From NCBI GenBank assembly GCA_003483745.1, contig DMYD01000056.1:1-20306 (forward strand): 20,306 nucleotides of DNA, in the 5' to 3' direction. This document shows positions 1-5,582 of the stretch, piece after piece; position 1 is the stretch's first letter; the number at the start of each line of letters is the position of its first letter. Both the position numbers and the translations under genes were made by a program. The notes beneath the pieces are model-generated. The model was given only the letters and a program-made list of their open reading frames with translations, ran no database searches and was not told where the DNA came from. The DNA comes from Roseburia sp. (GTDB lineage Bacteria; Bacillota; Clostridia; Lachnospirales; Lachnospiraceae).

Positions 1-942
1 GCATGTAATGCACCGATCAAACAACTTTACAATATCGGCGTAGAGATTGAAGAAAACTCAGAACTCGACCTGTTTGAAGCATTTAACAAACATGCCGGAG
101 ATGAAAGAATTCCGGCAATTGTAAAAGAGATGGAAGAAGAACTTGGAGCCGGTAACAAGAAACCGGAAATCCTTTCAAAACTTGCTCAGTATGAACTGAC
201 ACTTAAAGACTGGGTAGAAGAACACAGAGGATACCGCAAATATGTTGCAATCGCCGGAAAATGCTGGCCTGCATTCCAGACACAGTTCGGATTTGTACCA
301 TGCTATGTCAACAGCCGTCTGACAGCACAGGGAATTCCGGTATCCTGCGAAGTAGATATCTATGGAGCACTCAGCGAATTCATCGGAACAGTTGTAAGTG
401 AAGACACTGTAACACTCCTTGATATTAATAACTCTGTACCGGCCGACCTTTATGAAGAAGACATTAAGGGCAAATTCGATTACACACTGAAAGATACATT
501 TATGGGATTCCACTGTGGAAATACTGCATCATCCAAACTTTCATTCTGCGAAATGAAATACCAGATGATCATGGCAAGATCTCTTCCAATCGAAGTAACA
601 CAGGGAACACTTGAAGGAGATATCAAACCTGGAGATATCACATTCTTCCGTCTGCAGAGCACATCAGACAATGTACTGAGAGCTTACATTGCACACGGTG
701 AAGTCCTTCCGGTAGCAACACGTTCCTTCGGATCAATCGGAATCTTCGCAATTCCGGAAATGGGCAGATTCTATCGTCATGTACTGATCGAAAAGAACTT
801 CCCGCATCACGGAGCCGTAGCATTCGGACATTACGGAAAAGCACTGTTTGAAGTATTCAAATATCTTGGAGTTCCAATGGAAGATATTAACTACAACCAG
901 CCTGCATCCCTGCCATACCCGACAGAGAATCCATTTGCATAA
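1..942 (+). CDS. L-fucose/L-arabinose isomerase family protein, C-terminal part
   Basis: The open frame runs from the first base of the window (no start codon inside), so 313 C-terminal residues are visible and the N-terminus lies outside. The sequence resembles the FucI/AraA-type ketol isomerases, which interconvert an aldose such as L-fucose with its ketose using a divalent metal. A Glu in CEVDIYGA is followed 24 residues later by an Asp in LLDINN. That is the spacing of the E. coli FucI metal ligands Glu337 and Asp361. A His-rich PHHGAVAFGHYG near the end is a good candidate for the third ligand. The last residues are PTENPFA, followed by a stop and a strong terminator, so this is probably the last gene of its transcript. 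The exact substrate cannot be fixed from the visible part. Some relatives act on other sugars. Confidence 0.85.
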   Translation, partial: ACNAPIKQLYNIGVEIEENSELDLFEAFNKHAGDERIPAIVKEMEEELGAGNKKPEILSKLAQYELTLKDWVEEHRGYRKYVAIAGKCWPAFQTQFGFVPCYVNSRLTAQGIPVSCEVDIYGALSEFIGTVVSEDTVTLLDINNSVPADLYEEDIKGKFDYTLKDTFMGFHCGNTASSKLSFCEMKYQMIMARSLPIEVTQGTLEGDIKPGDITFFRLQSTSDNVLRAYIAHGEVLPVATRSFGSIGIFAIPEMGRFYRHVLIEKNFPHHGAVAFGHYGKALFEVFKYLGVPMEDINYNQPASLPYPTENPFA

Positions 943-968
943 ATGTACATAAATTAATATATTACCTG

Positions 969-1020
969 AAACCCGCGCATCCAAAACGTAACATACCGTT
1001 TTGGATGCGCGGGTTTTATT
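969..1020 (+). terminator. Strong intrinsic terminator after the isomerase gene
   Basis: A perfect 20-bp stem (969-988 with 997-1016) closes an 8-nt loop and is followed by TTTTATTTTT. It lies 27 bases past the isomerase stop codon. The upstream side has no T-run for the opposite strand, so it serves the plus strand only. The following ~190 bases (1021-1208) are AT-rich, and I see no gene or clear signal in them. Confidence 0.93.
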
Positions 1021-1211
1021 TTTGATAATAGTATGTACATGGAAGGTGTATGTTGTTATTAAAAAAATTTTTTCAGAATATCAATTTCTTGATTTTTCCA
1101 AGTACACAGGCTTCATTGAAAATACTGTTTCATACAATGCAAAGATTACTCTACATATAGAGACAATATCTGCATTATATCGAACAGATTTGTAAGAATC
1201 CTTGATTTTGG

Positions 1212-1270
1212 TATGCTCCCCATATGGTAGACAATGGAAATATCCAAAAATCTATCATATGAGGAGCATA
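1212..1270 (+). promoter_or_regulatory. Stem-loop that sequesters the orfA ribosome binding site
   Basis: Bases 1212-1231 pair with 1251-1270 over 20 positions with one C/A mismatch and one G-U, around a 19-nt loop. The 3' arm contains the GAGGAG Shine-Dalgarno (1261-1266), and the start codon of orfA lies three bases beyond the stem. An mRNA entering from outside the element would carry both arms and hide the site. A transcript starting inside the left arm would not. This arrangement is known in other insertion sequences (IS10, IS50) as protection against impinging transcription. Here it is an inference from the fold. Confidence 0.65.
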
Positions 1271-1273
1271 TTT

Positions 1274-1960
1274 ATGTCTAGGAAAAAATTTAGCAAGGAA
1301 TTCAAATTAAAATTATTAAAAGAACATGACGAAAATGGAATTTCATATTGGAAGTTAGGCAAAGAGTACGGAATTGAGGCTAGTATCATCCGTAGATGGG
1401 GATATGCATATGCTACATTTGGTGAAGCAGGTCTTGAAAAACACAACAGTGACCAATGTAATTATTCAGCGGAATTTAAACAAATGGTTGTAACAGAATA
1501 TTTAGAAGGCAAAATTTCAATTCAGGATTTGGCTTATAAACACAAAATATTAGCACCCAGTACTGTACGGACATGGATTAAGCAGTATAATAACCATGAA
1601 GAGTTGACAAATTCAAGAAAAGAAGGTGTTCACCACATGGTTAAGAATAACAGTCGAAAAAATACAACATTTGAAGAACGAGTTAGAATTGTTGAGGAAT
1701 GTATAAGCACTGGCTGTGATTACACTTCTATCGCTATAAAGTACGAATGTTCATATGGGCAGGTGTATTCTTGGGTTAAGAAATATCAAGCTAAAGGTAT
1801 TGACGGATTATATGATCGTCGTGGCAAGAATAAGATTGTTGAAGAATTATCTGAAATCGAAAAATTAAAGATTGAGAATCGGTTGCTTAAGGCACAAACA
1901 AAAAAGCAACAGATGGAGATTGATTTCCTAAAAAAACTCGACGAAATAGAGAGGAGGTGA
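1274..1960 (+). CDS. IS3-family transposase OrfA (HTH protein)
   Basis: A 228-residue protein when started at ATG 1274, four bases after the GAGGAG ribosome site arm. It contains three successive helix-turn-helix units, each with the pattern FxxEFKxxxxxEY...SxxxVxxWxKxY: roughly residues 3-50, 58-105 and 120-170. A leucine-zipper-like tail (EIEKLKIENRLLKAQ) follows, as in IS150-type OrfA, which binds the terminal repeats and multimerises. Near its end the in-frame heptamer A AAA AAA (1930-1936) could give -1 frameshifting into the orfB frame. An AGGAGG at 1952-1957 resembles the orfB ribosome site. OrfB itself is destroyed, so this protein can at most bind DNA. Confidence 0.88.
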   Translation: MSRKKFSKEFKLKLLKEHDENGISYWKLGKEYGIEASIIRRWGYAYATFGEAGLEKHNSDQCNYSAEFKQMVVTEYLEGKISIQDLAYKHKILAPSTVRTWIKQYNNHEELTNSRKEGVHHMVKNNSRKNTTFEERVRIVEECISTGCDYTSIAIKYECSYGQVYSWVKKYQAKGIDGLYDRRGKNKIVEELSEIEKLKIENRLLKAQTKKQQMEIDFLKKLDEIERR

Positions 1961-1995
1961 CATTCACACGAACACGTAATATAACAAATTATTGA
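1937..1995 (+). pseudogene. Amputated start of transposase OrfB
   Basis: After a -1 shift at the A7 run, the second frame continues as TRRNREEVTFTRTRN and stops at TGA 1993-1995. A normal OrfB of this IS group is about 270-290 residues with an rve/DDE integrase domain. None of that domain is present downstream, so the element was truncated here. Confidence 0.5.
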
Positions 1996-2025
1996 TATGA
2001 GTAATAAGATATTGCCACTGAAAAT

Positions 2026-2089
2026 AAAAAAGTGGAGTCCATGCATGGAACTCCACCGGCTATGTGCCTCGCAAGCAACATAGCACAAC
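2026..2089 (-). ncRNA. Structured small RNA, copy B, downstream of the Abi gene
   Basis: Read on the minus strand, the predicted transcript starts near 2089 and ends in a T-run at 2031-2026 (~64 nt). It begins GGTTGTGCTA and forms hairpin 1, GCTATGT / ACATAGC, around a 12-nt loop containing CTTGCGA. Hairpin 2, GTGGAGT / ACTCCAC, follows directly; its apical CCATGCATGG is self-complementary and could also form intermolecular contacts. The T-run comes straight after, so hairpin 2 is also a terminator. It matches copy A upstream of the same gene, with base-pair-preserving differences. An abiF-associated RNA motif has been described near such genes; whether this is the same family needs a covariance-model scan. 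Confidence 0.8.
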
Positions 2090-2095
2090 CATATG

Positions 2096-2124
2096 TACAT
2101 AACATCACAGAATAGGAATGTCAA
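2096..2124 (-). promoter_or_regulatory. Promoter of RNA copy B
   Basis: On the minus strand TTGACA (2124-2119), a 17-base spacer and TATGTA (2101-2096) form a sigma-A promoter. The expected start is about seven bases further, at ~2089, exactly where the conserved RNA sequence begins. It lies between the Abi stop codon and the RNA, so copy B can be made independently of the protein mRNA. Confidence 0.75.
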
Positions 2125-2146
2125 TGAACTCTTGGTAGATATTTAA

Positions 2147-3085
2147 CTATATTTTTCTGTATCGGCTAATTTTATCCCAGTTAGCAGGAAACCCCATATG
2201 ATCAAGCAGTTGTTGTTCTGTAAGATGAGGACACTGCTTAAGTACAGATTTTATATGCTTTGAAAGAGCAGCCTTAAATTGTTTGAATTCATCATTGCTT
2301 ATCAGATAGCGTAAAGCTATGACTACTGCGAATAAATCCTGCTTGCCATAAACATAATGATTATTGACTCTTTGTATTTGAAGCTTTTGGTGCAGCAGAG
2401 TATCAGGAATTGTCTCATTGATTCTGAATGAAAACAGACGCTCTCCATGTGCACATACATTACGGCATTTGCCAACAATATTGATAAATTGATGTAGCTG
2501 CTTCTCTGAAACATTCTGGAAGTTTTTACTGATTTTGGCCCTGATATCAGTAGTTGCATATTGATACATTTTGGAGATTTGTCCAAATGTCAAGGCATTG
2601 GTTGCAACCCATAATGGCACATTGTGATATGCGTTGGCAGAATGTTCAATATAAGCATATTTGCTGGGTAATGAAATCGTTTTTTGTAATGAGTGAGTCA
2701 GGCGGATCAGGTCATGATGGTTTTTTCTGGTATGATTGTAATTATTTATATCAAGATACATAGATTGCTGTTCTCCATATTTTTCACAGAAGTGATAGGA
2801 AAACATGGATTTTATATGGCGTTCTACATGAAGAATATATTTCAAGAATATGGTACGAAGTTCTTCATCAAAGTAATAGAAAGCAACTAATTCCTCAAAA
2901 GTAACACCATGAATATATTTATTTGATGGGGCATGTTTGAAAAGAGATTTGTATCCGCCTATTAGAGAGTAGTAGCTAAGTTCTTCCAGTTTTTTAGTGG
3001 CATATTCATGATCAGGAATAGCAAGCTGTTTATCATATTCAAGAATATGTAGCTGCTGCTCATAGGTGAGAAAGTTTTTTGCCAT
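2147..3085 (-). CDS. Abi_2 family abortive-infection protein (AbiD/AbiF type, HEPN)
   Basis: A 312-residue protein starting MAKNFLTYEQQL at 3085. This start has GAAAGGA about ten bases upstream; longer in-frame starts would run back through the upstream RNA and are not supported. The N-terminus (L.YEQQL..LE.....I.D...A...L....YY.LIGGYK.LF) is the classic opening of Abi_2 proteins. A helical core includes YILHVERHIKSMFSYHF near residues 84-100. The HEPN ribonuclease motif RNVCAH (R208 N209 ... H213, an RNxxxH) is intact and followed by GERLF. Proteins of this family confer phage abortive infection in lactococci, and HEPN enzymes typically cleave RNA. The gene has no promoter of its own between the terminator of RNA copy A and its ribosome site, so expression probably depends on read-through. 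The target, and whether the RNA acts as antitoxin or guide, are unknown. Confidence 0.88.
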   Translation of the reverse strand: MAKNFLTYEQQLHILEYDKQLAIPDHEYATKKLEELSYYSLIGGYKSLFKHAPSNKYIHGVTFEELVAFYYFDEELRTIFLKYILHVERHIKSMFSYHFCEKYGEQQSMYLDINNYNHTRKNHHDLIRLTHSLQKTISLPSKYAYIEHSANAYHNVPLWVATNALTFGQISKMYQYATTDIRAKISKNFQNVSEKQLHQFINIVGKCRNVCAHGERLFSFRINETIPDTLLHQKLQIQRVNNHYVYGKQDLFAVVIALRYLISNDEFKQFKAALSKHIKSVLKQCPHLTEQQLLDHMGFPANWDKISRYRKI

Positions 3086-3112
3086 ATAGTATTTCCTTTC
3101 TGAAACAGGCAT

Positions 3113-3182
3113 AAAAAAAGTGGAGCCCACGCATGGAACTCCACCGGCTACAGGCATCGCAAGTTTCCGTAGCACAACCACT
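3113..3182 (-). ncRNA. Structured small RNA, copy A, upstream of the Abi gene
   Basis: The minus-strand transcript is predicted from ~3182 to a T7 run at 3119-3113 (~70 nt). It shares GGTTGTGCTA, loop motif CTTGCGA and hairpin 2 with copy B. Hairpin 1 here is GCTACGG / CTGTAGC around a 13-nt loop. Compared with copy B, two pairs change on both sides (C-G to T-A, G-C to T-A) and one changes between G-U and G-C, so pairing is preserved. Hairpin 2 differs by a T-G versus T-A pair. It ends 28 bases before the Abi start codon, so it is both a small RNA and the attenuator in front of the Abi gene. Confidence 0.82.
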
Positions 3183-3188
3183 ACGAAT

Positions 3189-3217
3189 AATATACCATTG
3201 ATATTCTGTGATGTCAA
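3189..3217 (-). promoter_or_regulatory. Promoter of RNA copy A and, by read-through, of the Abi gene
   Basis: On the minus strand TTGACA (3217-3212), a 17-base spacer and TATATT (3194-3189) form a near-consensus sigma-A promoter. The expected start at ~3182 precedes the conserved RNA. No other promoter is seen before the Abi gene. Confidence 0.8.
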
Positions 3218-3219
3218 AC

Positions 3220-3545
3220 AGTATTTTTGTTAGTGGCATTAATAGTTTATGCGTTCCTGTGTGTAATATTCTTACTTTGTTCGGTCTTGGCATACAGCCA
3301 TTTTTCTTTATATTCCAGTGCTTTTTCAGGCTTGTGCCATCTGGCATACAGCATAACATTTGAAAAAACACAGCATTATCACAACAAAACATAGCCTGAC
3401 ACCCACCCCCTTCCCCATCGTACCTGCCAAAAAACTGGAAATATCTACTTGTAGAATCGCATGCCATCCTCTGTTACAATGCAGATACATCAAAAATGAA
3501 ATAAATATGTAATATTTGCTTAACAAAAAGTAAATATCTGTAAAT
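3220..3545. other. Intergenic stretch with possible coding remnant
   Basis: About 320 bases lie between the Abi module promoter and the NlpC/P60 gene. On the minus strand 3354-3247 encodes a 35-codon frame beginning MLYARWHKPEKALEYKEK. It has protein-like composition but no ribosome site and a stop four codons before the nearest upstream hydrophobic codons, so it may be the tail of a lost gene. The 11-mer TGGCATACAGC occurs twice (about 3283 and 3342). The 3480-3540 stretch before the hydrolase gene is AT-rich, but I could not fix a convincing -35/-10 pair. Confidence 0.3.
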
Positions 3546-3561
3546 GGAGGATTTCTACATA

Positions 3562-4908
3562 ATGAAAAACAGAAACAAGATCGCAGCATTTTTATTGGCA
3601 GGAGCGCTTGCAGTCGGGCATGGCAGTGTGGTGTATGCGGACGTAGTATGGGATCTGTGTGCAATGAATGAGGAACGTATGAGACTGGGCATACAGGAAA
3701 AAAATATAGCGGATAATCATGTGACGAACGATGCAAATATAGATGTCGAGAAACATGAGACACCGCAGAGTACATCTGAATATGCCGACATCGGTATCGC
3801 GTCCGTGTTAAATTATGTGAATTTACGCGCAGAGCCGTCTGTGGAGAGCGAGGCGCTCGGAAAGCTGTACAATAACAGTGCGGCAACGGTGTTGGAGACG
3901 GTGACGGATGAGGCGGGAGAGGAATGGTATCTGGTCAGTTCCGGTTCAGTGGAAAATGCTTATGTGAAAGCGGAATATATAAAAGTCGGGGACGAGGATC
4001 TGGCGCGTGGTGTCAGTACACGATATGCGACGGTAACGACAACAACATTGTTTGTGCGTACCGAACCGGGAACTGAGGCATCTGTGCTTACCATGCTGCC
4101 GGAGGGTGAGGACGTGGTCGTCTATGATGCATTGGAGGAATATGGATGGTACCGTGTGTCGACGGAGGAAGGCTTAGGGTATGTTTCGGGAGAGTATGTG
4201 ACAATCCGGACGGAATTTCGTGTGGCAGAATCGAAGGAGGAAGAAAAAGAGAGATTAGAACGTGAGGAGGCGGAGCGTCAGGCGGCAGCAGCTGCGGCGG
4301 AAGCAGCAAGAAAGGCACGTGAAGAGGAGGAGAGAAAGGCAGCAGAGGCAGCGAGAAGGGCAGAAGAGACAGCGAAAAAGGCGGAAGAGACAGCAAGAAA
4401 GACACAGAAAGAAGCAGCAGGAAAAGCGCAGGCAGAAGCAGCAGGAAAGGCACAGGAGGAAACGGCAAAAACAGCAGCGCAGCAGAGCTCAGAAAAAACA
4501 CAGCAGCAGACACAGAATGCGCAACAAGCGCAACAAAAAAAGGACAAGGTAACGCAAACTGTCTCCAATGGTCAGGCAGTTGTCAACTATGCGGACAGGT
4601 TTGTGGGAAATCCCTATGTTTACGGTGGCAGCAGCCTGACAAACGGAGCGGACTGTTCCGGGTTTGTGATGAGCGTATATCAGGCATTTGGAATCAGCCT
4701 GCCTCATTCTTCAAGCGCGCTGCGCAGTGTAGGGTATGGCGTCAGCCTGTCCGAGATACAGCCCGGAGACATCGTATGCTACAGTGGACATGTGGGGATT
4801 TACGCCGGAAATAATACGCTGCTCCATGCAAGTTCCCCAAGCACGGGCATCAAATATACATCACCGGTCACTTACCGTGAAATTCTGGCGATAAGAAGAA
4901 TTTTTTAA
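3562..4908 (+). CDS. Secreted SH3b-SH3b-NlpC/P60 peptidoglycan endopeptidase
   Basis: Start chosen at ATG 3562 (MKNRNKIAAFLL), 11 bases after GGAGG, giving 448 residues. Residues 1-26 form a signal peptide with a likely cut after VVYA. Two bacterial SH3 domains follow (about 78-142 and 153-217; VNLRAEPS and LFVRTEPG are typical), which bind the cell wall. A long Ala/Glu/Lys/Arg-rich, Gln-ending coiled-coil spacer covers about 220-330. The C-terminal NlpC/P60 domain (about 338-448) carries the catalytic Cys365 in ADCSGF, His410 in GHVGIY and a third polar residue, His422, in LLHASS. Such enzymes cut stem-peptide bonds in peptidoglycan during growth or cell separation. The gene stands alone. 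No clear terminator follows. The coiled-coil codons create long meaningless antisense frames. Confidence 0.93.
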   Translation: MKNRNKIAAFLLAGALAVGHGSVVYADVVWDLCAMNEERMRLGIQEKNIADNHVTNDANIDVEKHETPQSTSEYADIGIASVLNYVNLRAEPSVESEALGKLYNNSAATVLETVTDEAGEEWYLVSSGSVENAYVKAEYIKVGDEDLARGVSTRYATVTTTTLFVRTEPGTEASVLTMLPEGEDVVVYDALEEYGWYRVSTEEGLGYVSGEYVTIRTEFRVAESKEEEKERLEREEAERQAAAAAAEAARKAREEEERKAAEAARRAEETAKKAEETARKTQKEAAGKAQAEAAGKAQEETAKTAAQQSSEKTQQQTQNAQQAQQKKDKVTQTVSNGQAVVNYADRFVGNPYVYGGSSLTNGADCSGFVMSVYQAFGISLPHSSSALRSVGYGVSLSEIQPGDIVCYSGHVGIYAGNNTLLHASSPSTGIKYTSPVTYREILAIRRIF

Positions 4909-5131
4909 GAAAATGAAAAAATCCAGACGCGCAACCGATTGAAAAAAATTGTGAAGAATTCTAAAATAAAGGCAAAAAACAAGGCACTTCATGTACTTTT
5001 GCACAAGTATAAATATACATTTTGTGGCAGAACATAAAAGCCATGTTAAAATTTTGTCATACCGTGTCGAAATAAAATCCAATATTGTCATTTTGCTGAT
5101 AAATCAAGGAATATCAGGGATTTTCCATAAA
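4909..5131. other. AT-rich intergenic region
   Basis: No gene is supported between the hydrolase stop and the promoter of the HPr-like gene. The stretch is AT-rich with many A-runs and short open frames without ribosome sites. I see no clear intrinsic terminator for the hydrolase gene in it. Confidence 0.5.
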
Positions 5132-5160
5132 TTGACAAATGAAAAAAAATGTGCAATAAT
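5132..5160 (+). promoter_or_regulatory. Promoter of the HPr-like gene
   Basis: TTGACA (5132-5137), a 17-base spacer containing an A8 run, and AATAAT (5155-5160) form a good sigma-A promoter. The predicted start lies at ~5167, leaving a leader of about 54 bases before the ATG. Confidence 0.7.
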
Positions 5161-5220
5161 CGCAACCTGATAAGAAAAAATAATGTTTTTTTGTTTTCGA
5201 TGTAGGAAGGAATGAGTCGA

Positions 5221-5448
5221 ATGATTGAAAGAAAAATCAAATTATCTGACACAGAGGAAGTAAGGGATTTTGTAAATGCTGCCGGAAAATGTGATTTTGA
5301 GATTGATGTATGTTACAGCAGAGCGGTAATTGATGCAAAATCTTTGCTTGGAATGCTTTATCTGGGCGTGTGCAAAGAGCTTACGATCAAGTATGGTGAA
5401 AAGGATGCACGTTTTGAAAAGGTTGTAGGAAAATACGCAATCGCCTAA
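5221..5448 (+). CDS. HPr-like protein lacking the phosphorylatable histidine
   Basis: A 75-residue protein. Two ATGs are possible: 5212, only one base after AGGAAGG, and 5221, ten bases after it. The second gives the normal spacing and is preferred (MIERKIKL). The segment from FVNAAGKCDFEI to DAKSLLGMLYLGV aligns without gaps to HPr phosphocarriers, including the DAKSLLG around the regulatory Ser46 (here Ser41). At the place of the PTS His15 loop (GLHARPA) it has SDTEEVR, so the residue that carries phosphate from enzyme I is Asp10. It therefore cannot act as a normal sugar-PTS carrier. A regulatory role similar in principle to Bacillus Crh is possible but is inference. The gene is monocistronic, with its own promoter and terminator. 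Confidence 0.8.
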   Translation: MIERKIKLSDTEEVRDFVNAAGKCDFEIDVCYSRAVIDAKSLLGMLYLGVCKELTIKYGEKDARFEKVVGKYAIA

Positions 5449-5516
5449 AGCAGAGGTGTCACCCATAGATCATGATTTATGGGAGGATGTATAACAGAAG
5501 ATAAAGGGATAGATGG

Positions 5517-5566
5517 AAAGACTGGTTTTATATATCTGGAAAGGTATATGGAATCAGTCTTTTTTT
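5517..5566 (+). terminator. Intrinsic terminator after the HPr-like gene
   Basis: AAAGACTG (5517-5524) pairs with CAGTCTTT (5555-5562) around an AT-rich interior, with T7 at 5560-5566. The T-run directly abuts the extended -10 element of the next gene. Confidence 0.75.
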
Positions 5567-5567
5567 G

Positions 5568-5576
5568 TGCTATAAT
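5568..5576 (+). promoter_or_regulatory. Extended -10 promoter of the nuclease-helicase gene
   Basis: TGCTATAAT is a consensus -10 (5571-5576) with the TGn extension; no clear -35 is present, as is usual for extended -10 promoters. The expected start of transcription, six or seven bases downstream, falls on the ATG at 5583, which suggests a leaderless mRNA. Confidence 0.6.
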
Positions 5577-5582
5577 CCATAT

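Larger units (their letters stand above)
1209..1995 (+). mobile_element. IS3-family (IS150-like) insertion sequence remnant, right part lost
   Basis: The left edge appears to be at about 1209, where the sequence starts TGGTATGCTCCCC, of the kind that begins IS3-family terminal repeats. An intact orfA follows. The orfB frame stops after about 20 codons, and no matching right-hand inverted repeat is seen before the Abi module begins. A complete element of this group would be about 1.3-1.5 kb, so the transposase catalytic (DDE) gene is missing. The right boundary between 1970 and 2020 is approximate. The element is probably immobile on its own but could be mobilised in trans only if both ends existed. 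Confidence 0.7.

Noticed and set aside
2029..3180. Two ~60-base direct repeats read as a CRISPR array or transposon target duplication
   Set aside because: Only two copies 1.1 kb apart, with compensating differences, promoters and T-runs; structured RNA explains them better.
3086..3217. N-terminal extension of the Abi protein up to 3217
   Set aside because: It would translate the structured RNA and its terminator; the ATG at 3085 has a proper ribosome site and the family-typical first residues.
4088..4568. Long open frames on the minus strand and in a shifted plus frame over the hydrolase linker
   Set aside because: They are by-products of the repetitive Ala/Glu/Lys/Arg codons of the coiled coil; low-complexity text, no ribosome sites.
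5462..5483. CCCATA/TATGGG hairpin after the HPr-like gene
   Set aside because: Only six pairs, no T-run; the real terminator is at 5517-5566.
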